A stretch of DNA of 64,000 bases from Myxococcales bacterium (lineage in GTDB: Bacteria; Myxococcota_A; Polyangia; Polyangiales; Polyangiaceae), in the NCBI GenBank assembly GCA_025355005.1, contig JANXLV010000253.1, positions 1 to 64,000 of the forward strand, written 5' to 3'. Below the pieces are notes generated by a model, which saw only the letters and a program-made list of their open reading frames with translations, made no database searches and was not told the DNA's origin. Positions 61,613 through 64,000 of this stretch are shown here, piece by piece; position 1 is the stretch's first letter; every line of letters starts with the position of its first letter. The position numbers and the translations under genes were made by a program.

Positions 61613-62580
61613 TGGAGTTCCGCATCGGCAAGATCCCCGTGAAGGTGCATGGCGCGTTTGCCATCACGGCGCTGCTCTTGTCGCTGTCCACCAACGACCC
61701 CGTCCAGATCGCCATCTTTGCGGTGGTGATGTTCGTCGGCGTCCTTCTCCATGAGCTCGGACACGCCGTCACCGGCATCGCGTTCGGGCTCGCGCCGCGG
61801 ATCGATCTCCATGCCATGGGCGGCACCACGTCCTGGCCCGAAGGCCGGAAAATTGGCTGGGGCAAGAGCATGCTCATCAGCGCGGCGGGGCCGTTCACGG
61901 GCATCATCCTGGGCGGCGCCGCGTTCATCGCCACACGATCGATCGGCGCGCCGGAGAGCCCTCTCGTCGCTTCTGCCGTGTCCGCGTTCATCATGGTCAA
62001 CGCGGTGTGGGGCGTGTTCAACCTCGCCCCCATGATGCCGCTCGACGGCGGCAACATCATGCTCGCCGCGCTCCAGATGATCACCAAGGGCAAGGGCGAG
62101 AAGCCCACCCGCTACATCTCCATCGCTGTCGCCGCGGTCTGCGGCATCCTCGCATTGCGTGCATCCTACACATGGGGCGCCGTCCTCTCGGGCCTCTTCC
62201 TGTTCCGCAACGTGCAGGCGCTCCGGCAGGTGGGTCGCGCGAAGGACGAAGTGCAGCATTTCGAGCGCCTGAAAGAGGGCTTCGCTGCGCTGGAGCGCAA
62301 GGAGGGCCGCCCCGCCATCATGCAGGCGGAGCAGGTGCTCGAGAGCACGCAGGTGCCAGAGCTCCGCTTCGAGGCGCTGCGCCTGCTCGCCTACGCGCGC
62401 GTGCTGGAGGGTCAGTGGGGCCCGCTCATGTCCCTCTTGGAGCGCTGCCGGTTGGAGCTCGGCCCCGCAGAGCTCGAGCGCCTGGAGCAGGCAGCGACGG
62501 AGAGCGACCGCCCAGAAGAAGCACGCCGGATCAAGGAGCTCCGCGAGATGCCCGCCGCAGTCGCTGGGTTCCGCGCCTGA
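61612..62580 (+). CDS. M50-family site-2 protease-like membrane protein
   Basis: 322 residues. The N-terminus is predicted membrane; LLHELGHAVTG near residue 45 is the zinc-binding HExxH helix and LMPLDGGNIM near 142 holds the third ligand (LDGG). Six or so membrane spans lie within residues 10-205. The C-terminal 110 residues form a soluble helical domain (RLKEGFAALERKEGRPAIMQ). Such S2P enzymes cut membrane-anchored regulators within the bilayer. It is coupled to the receiver protein upstream. Confidence 0.88.
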   Translation: MEFRIGKIPVKVHGAFAITALLLSLSTNDPVQIAIFAVVMFVGVLLHELGHAVTGIAFGLAPRIDLHAMGGTTSWPEGRKIGWGKSMLISAAGPFTGIILGGAAFIATRSIGAPESPLVASAVSAFIMVNAVWGVFNLAPMMPLDGGNIMLAALQMITKGKGEKPTRYISIAVAAVCGILALRASYTWGAVLSGLFLFRNVQALRQVGRAKDEVQHFERLKEGFAALERKEGRPAIMQAEQVLESTQVPELRFEALRLLAYARVLEGQWGPLMSLLERCRLELGPAELERLEQAATESDRPEEARRIKELREMPAAVAGFRA

Positions 62581-62604
62581 CGAAAATCCACTAGCCTCTG
62601 CGGC

Positions 62605-64000
62605 ATGGCGGACAAGCTGCACGTACATGTCGAGCGCACGGTGAAGACGGTCCCGGACGCTTTCGAGCGCGCGAAGAAGCAGTTCGACGGTCGCGCGGCG
62701 CTCAAGGTGAAGCGCAACGGGAAGTGGCAGACGCTCACGTGGAGCGAGTACTACGAAGCCTCGCGAAAGGTCGCGAAGGCGTTCATCAAGCTCGGGCTCA
62801 AGCCGCATCAGGGCGTCGCCATCATCGGCTACAACTCGCCCGAGTGGCTCATGGCGGACCTGGGCGCCATCCTCGCAGGCGGCGTGCCCGCGGGCATCTA
62901 CACCACCAGCACCGCCGACCAGGCGCACTACATCGCGCACCACTCGGAGGCCGCCATCCTCGTCGCCGAGAACGACGAGCAGGTGCAGAAGTTTCTCTCG
63001 AAGACCGCCGACCTGCCCCATCATCGCGCCATCGTGCAGATGACCGGCACGCCGACGCACCCCAGCGTGCTCTCGTGGGAGAAGCTCATCGCGCTCGCGT
63101 CGGAGGTGAAGGACGAGGAGCTGGAAGCGCGCATCGTCGCGCAGAAGCCGAACGACACGGCCACGCTCATCTACACGTCGGGCACGACGGGCGAACCGAA
63201 GGCCGTGATGATCACGCACGAGAACATCGTGTGGACCGCCGACGCGCTCGTGCACTCGCTGGGATTCGGCTCGGACGACGTGGGCGTGAGCTACCTGCCG
63301 CTGTCGCACATCGCCGAGCAGATGATCACCATCCACGGCCCCATTCGCATGGGCGCCGCCATCGCGTTCTCGGAGAGCGTGGAGAAATTGCCCGAGGCGC
63401 TGAAGGACATCCGCCCCACGTATTTTCTCGGCGTGCCGCGCGTCTGGGAAAAGATGCAGGGAAAGATGATGGCGGCCGGGGCCTCTGCGCCGAAGCTACG
63501 CAAGAAGATCGCCGCATGGGCGCGCGGCGTCGGGCTGCGTGGCGGCTATGCGGACCAGAACCGCACGGGCCGCCCGCTGCTCTTCCCCGTGGCCGAGAAG
63601 CTGGTCTTCTCCAAGGTGCGTGAGCGCCTCGGCCTCGATCGCGCGCGGTTCTGCGTCACCGCGGCCGCGCCCATCGCGAAGGACACGCTGGAGTTCTTCC
63701 TCTCGCTCGGCATCCCCATCCTCGAGGTGTACGGCATGAGCGAGTGCACGGGCCCCGCGACCTACTCGCCGCCGGACGCCTACAAGACCGGGCTCTGCGG
63801 CATCTGCATCCCCGGCGGTGAGCTCAAGATCGCGGAGGACGGAGAGGTCCTCATGCGCGGCCCTCACGTGTTCCGTGGATACTACAAGGATCCCGAGTCC
63901 ACGCGCGCGGCCCTCGACGAGGACGGGTGGCTCCACTCCGGCGACATCGGCACGATCGACAAGGACGGCTACCTCCGCATCACCGATCGCAAGAAGGATC
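62605..64000 (+). CDS. long-chain fatty-acid-CoA ligase, partial (runs off the window)
   Basis: About 465 residues visible. The AMP-binding motif TLIYTSGTTGEPKAVM lies near residue 188, the A5 motif VYGMSECTG near 375 and WLHSGDIG near 440, followed by the conserved ITDRKKD at the right edge. This is the FadD15/AcsL type of long-chain acyl-CoA synthetase. It activates a fatty acid with ATP and CoA. The C-terminal subdomain lies beyond the window. It starts 24 bp after the protease gene and may share its transcript. Confidence 0.93.
   Translation, partial: MADKLHVHVERTVKTVPDAFERAKKQFDGRAALKVKRNGKWQTLTWSEYYEASRKVAKAFIKLGLKPHQGVAIIGYNSPEWLMADLGAILAGGVPAGIYTTSTADQAHYIAHHSEAAILVAENDEQVQKFLSKTADLPHHRAIVQMTGTPTHPSVLSWEKLIALASEVKDEELEARIVAQKPNDTATLIYTSGTTGEPKAVMITHENIVWTADALVHSLGFGSDDVGVSYLPLSHIAEQMITIHGPIRMGAAIAFSESVEKLPEALKDIRPTYFLGVPRVWEKMQGKMMAAGASAPKLRKKIAAWARGVGLRGGYADQNRTGRPLLFPVAEKLVFSKVRERLGLDRARFCVTAAAPIAKDTLEFFLSLGIPILEVYGMSECTGPATYSPPDAYKTGLCGICIPGGELKIAEDGEVLMRGPHVFRGYYKDPESTRAALDEDGWLHSGDIGTIDKDGYLRITDRKKD

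Noticed and set aside
1-64000. CRISPR array, tRNA or rRNA gene
   Set aside because: No spaced palindromic repeat series, cloverleaf or conserved rRNA segment was seen anywhere.

Overview
The window is GC-rich throughout and looks like a chromosome segment from a myxobacterium-type organism (Myxococcota, most like the Polyangia/Labilithrix branch). I infer this from four things: many lipoproteins with a Cys lipobox followed by an Asp/Ala/Gly/Ser-rich spacer, a Ser/Thr kinase, AgmX-like and VIT/VWA surface proteins, and gene order dominated by short operons on both strands. No taxonomic marker gene (rRNA, ribosomal protein) is present, so this is inference. I saw no tRNA, rRNA or CRISPR array.

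Layout. 1-0.6 kb: the last codons of an IS4/Tn5-type transposase, a small zinc-ribbon gene and a cluster of TTTCA repeats. 0.66-5.5 kb: a VWA lipoprotein facing a tight three-gene minus operon (CrtC-like/FAH fusion, PLP enzyme, unknown His/Glu protein) that matches no pathway I know. 5.6-14.1 kb: MAPEG protein, metallophosphoesterase, two lipoproteins, TerB-like protein, Ser/Thr kinase, two membrane proteins and tatA. 14.1-20.5 kb: aminotransferase coupled to an eight-heme cytochrome, then a metallo-beta-lactamase-fold lipoprotein and two unknown genes. 20.4-29 kb: osmoprotectant ABC importer with fused binding protein and permease, a large Lhr-type helicase, a Nei-type glycosylase and an FAH hydrolase. 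29-35.4 kb: a MoxR ATPase / giant VIT-VWA-AgmX-DUF2135 lipoprotein / DUF2201 metallopeptidase-VWA unit.

35.4-41.4 kb is the accessory and decayed part: two copies of a 38-bp direct repeat enclose a beta-propeller gene remnant, mntP, a vapBC toxin-antitoxin pair with a perfect operator palindrome and an unknown gene. After a propeller/diheme cytochrome and a Cys-rich lipoprotein comes a scar in which two broken genes meet head on, bracketed by a 40-bp direct repeat.

41.4-53 kb: PHP-type hydrolase lipoprotein, beta-helix lipoprotein, AraC-type regulator, LamG-like lipoprotein, membrane protein, malic enzyme, cNMP-binding/PilZ-like protein, a DUF218 protein, a small lipoprotein and a frameshifted Tat-exported pirin. 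53-59.9 kb: a minus-strand flagellar filament cluster (FlgJ-like muramidase, PseB, two flagellins, FliD, FliS, TPR-methyltransferase), in which PseB implies pseudaminic-acid glycosylation of the filament. 60-64 kb: SDR, receiver protein coupled to a site-2 protease, and the start of a long-chain acyl-CoA synthetase that runs off the end.

Three intergenic arrays of the hexamer GTCGAR (19.4, 34.0, 53.0 kb) all lie in the same orientation and are the clearest non-coding structure in the window.
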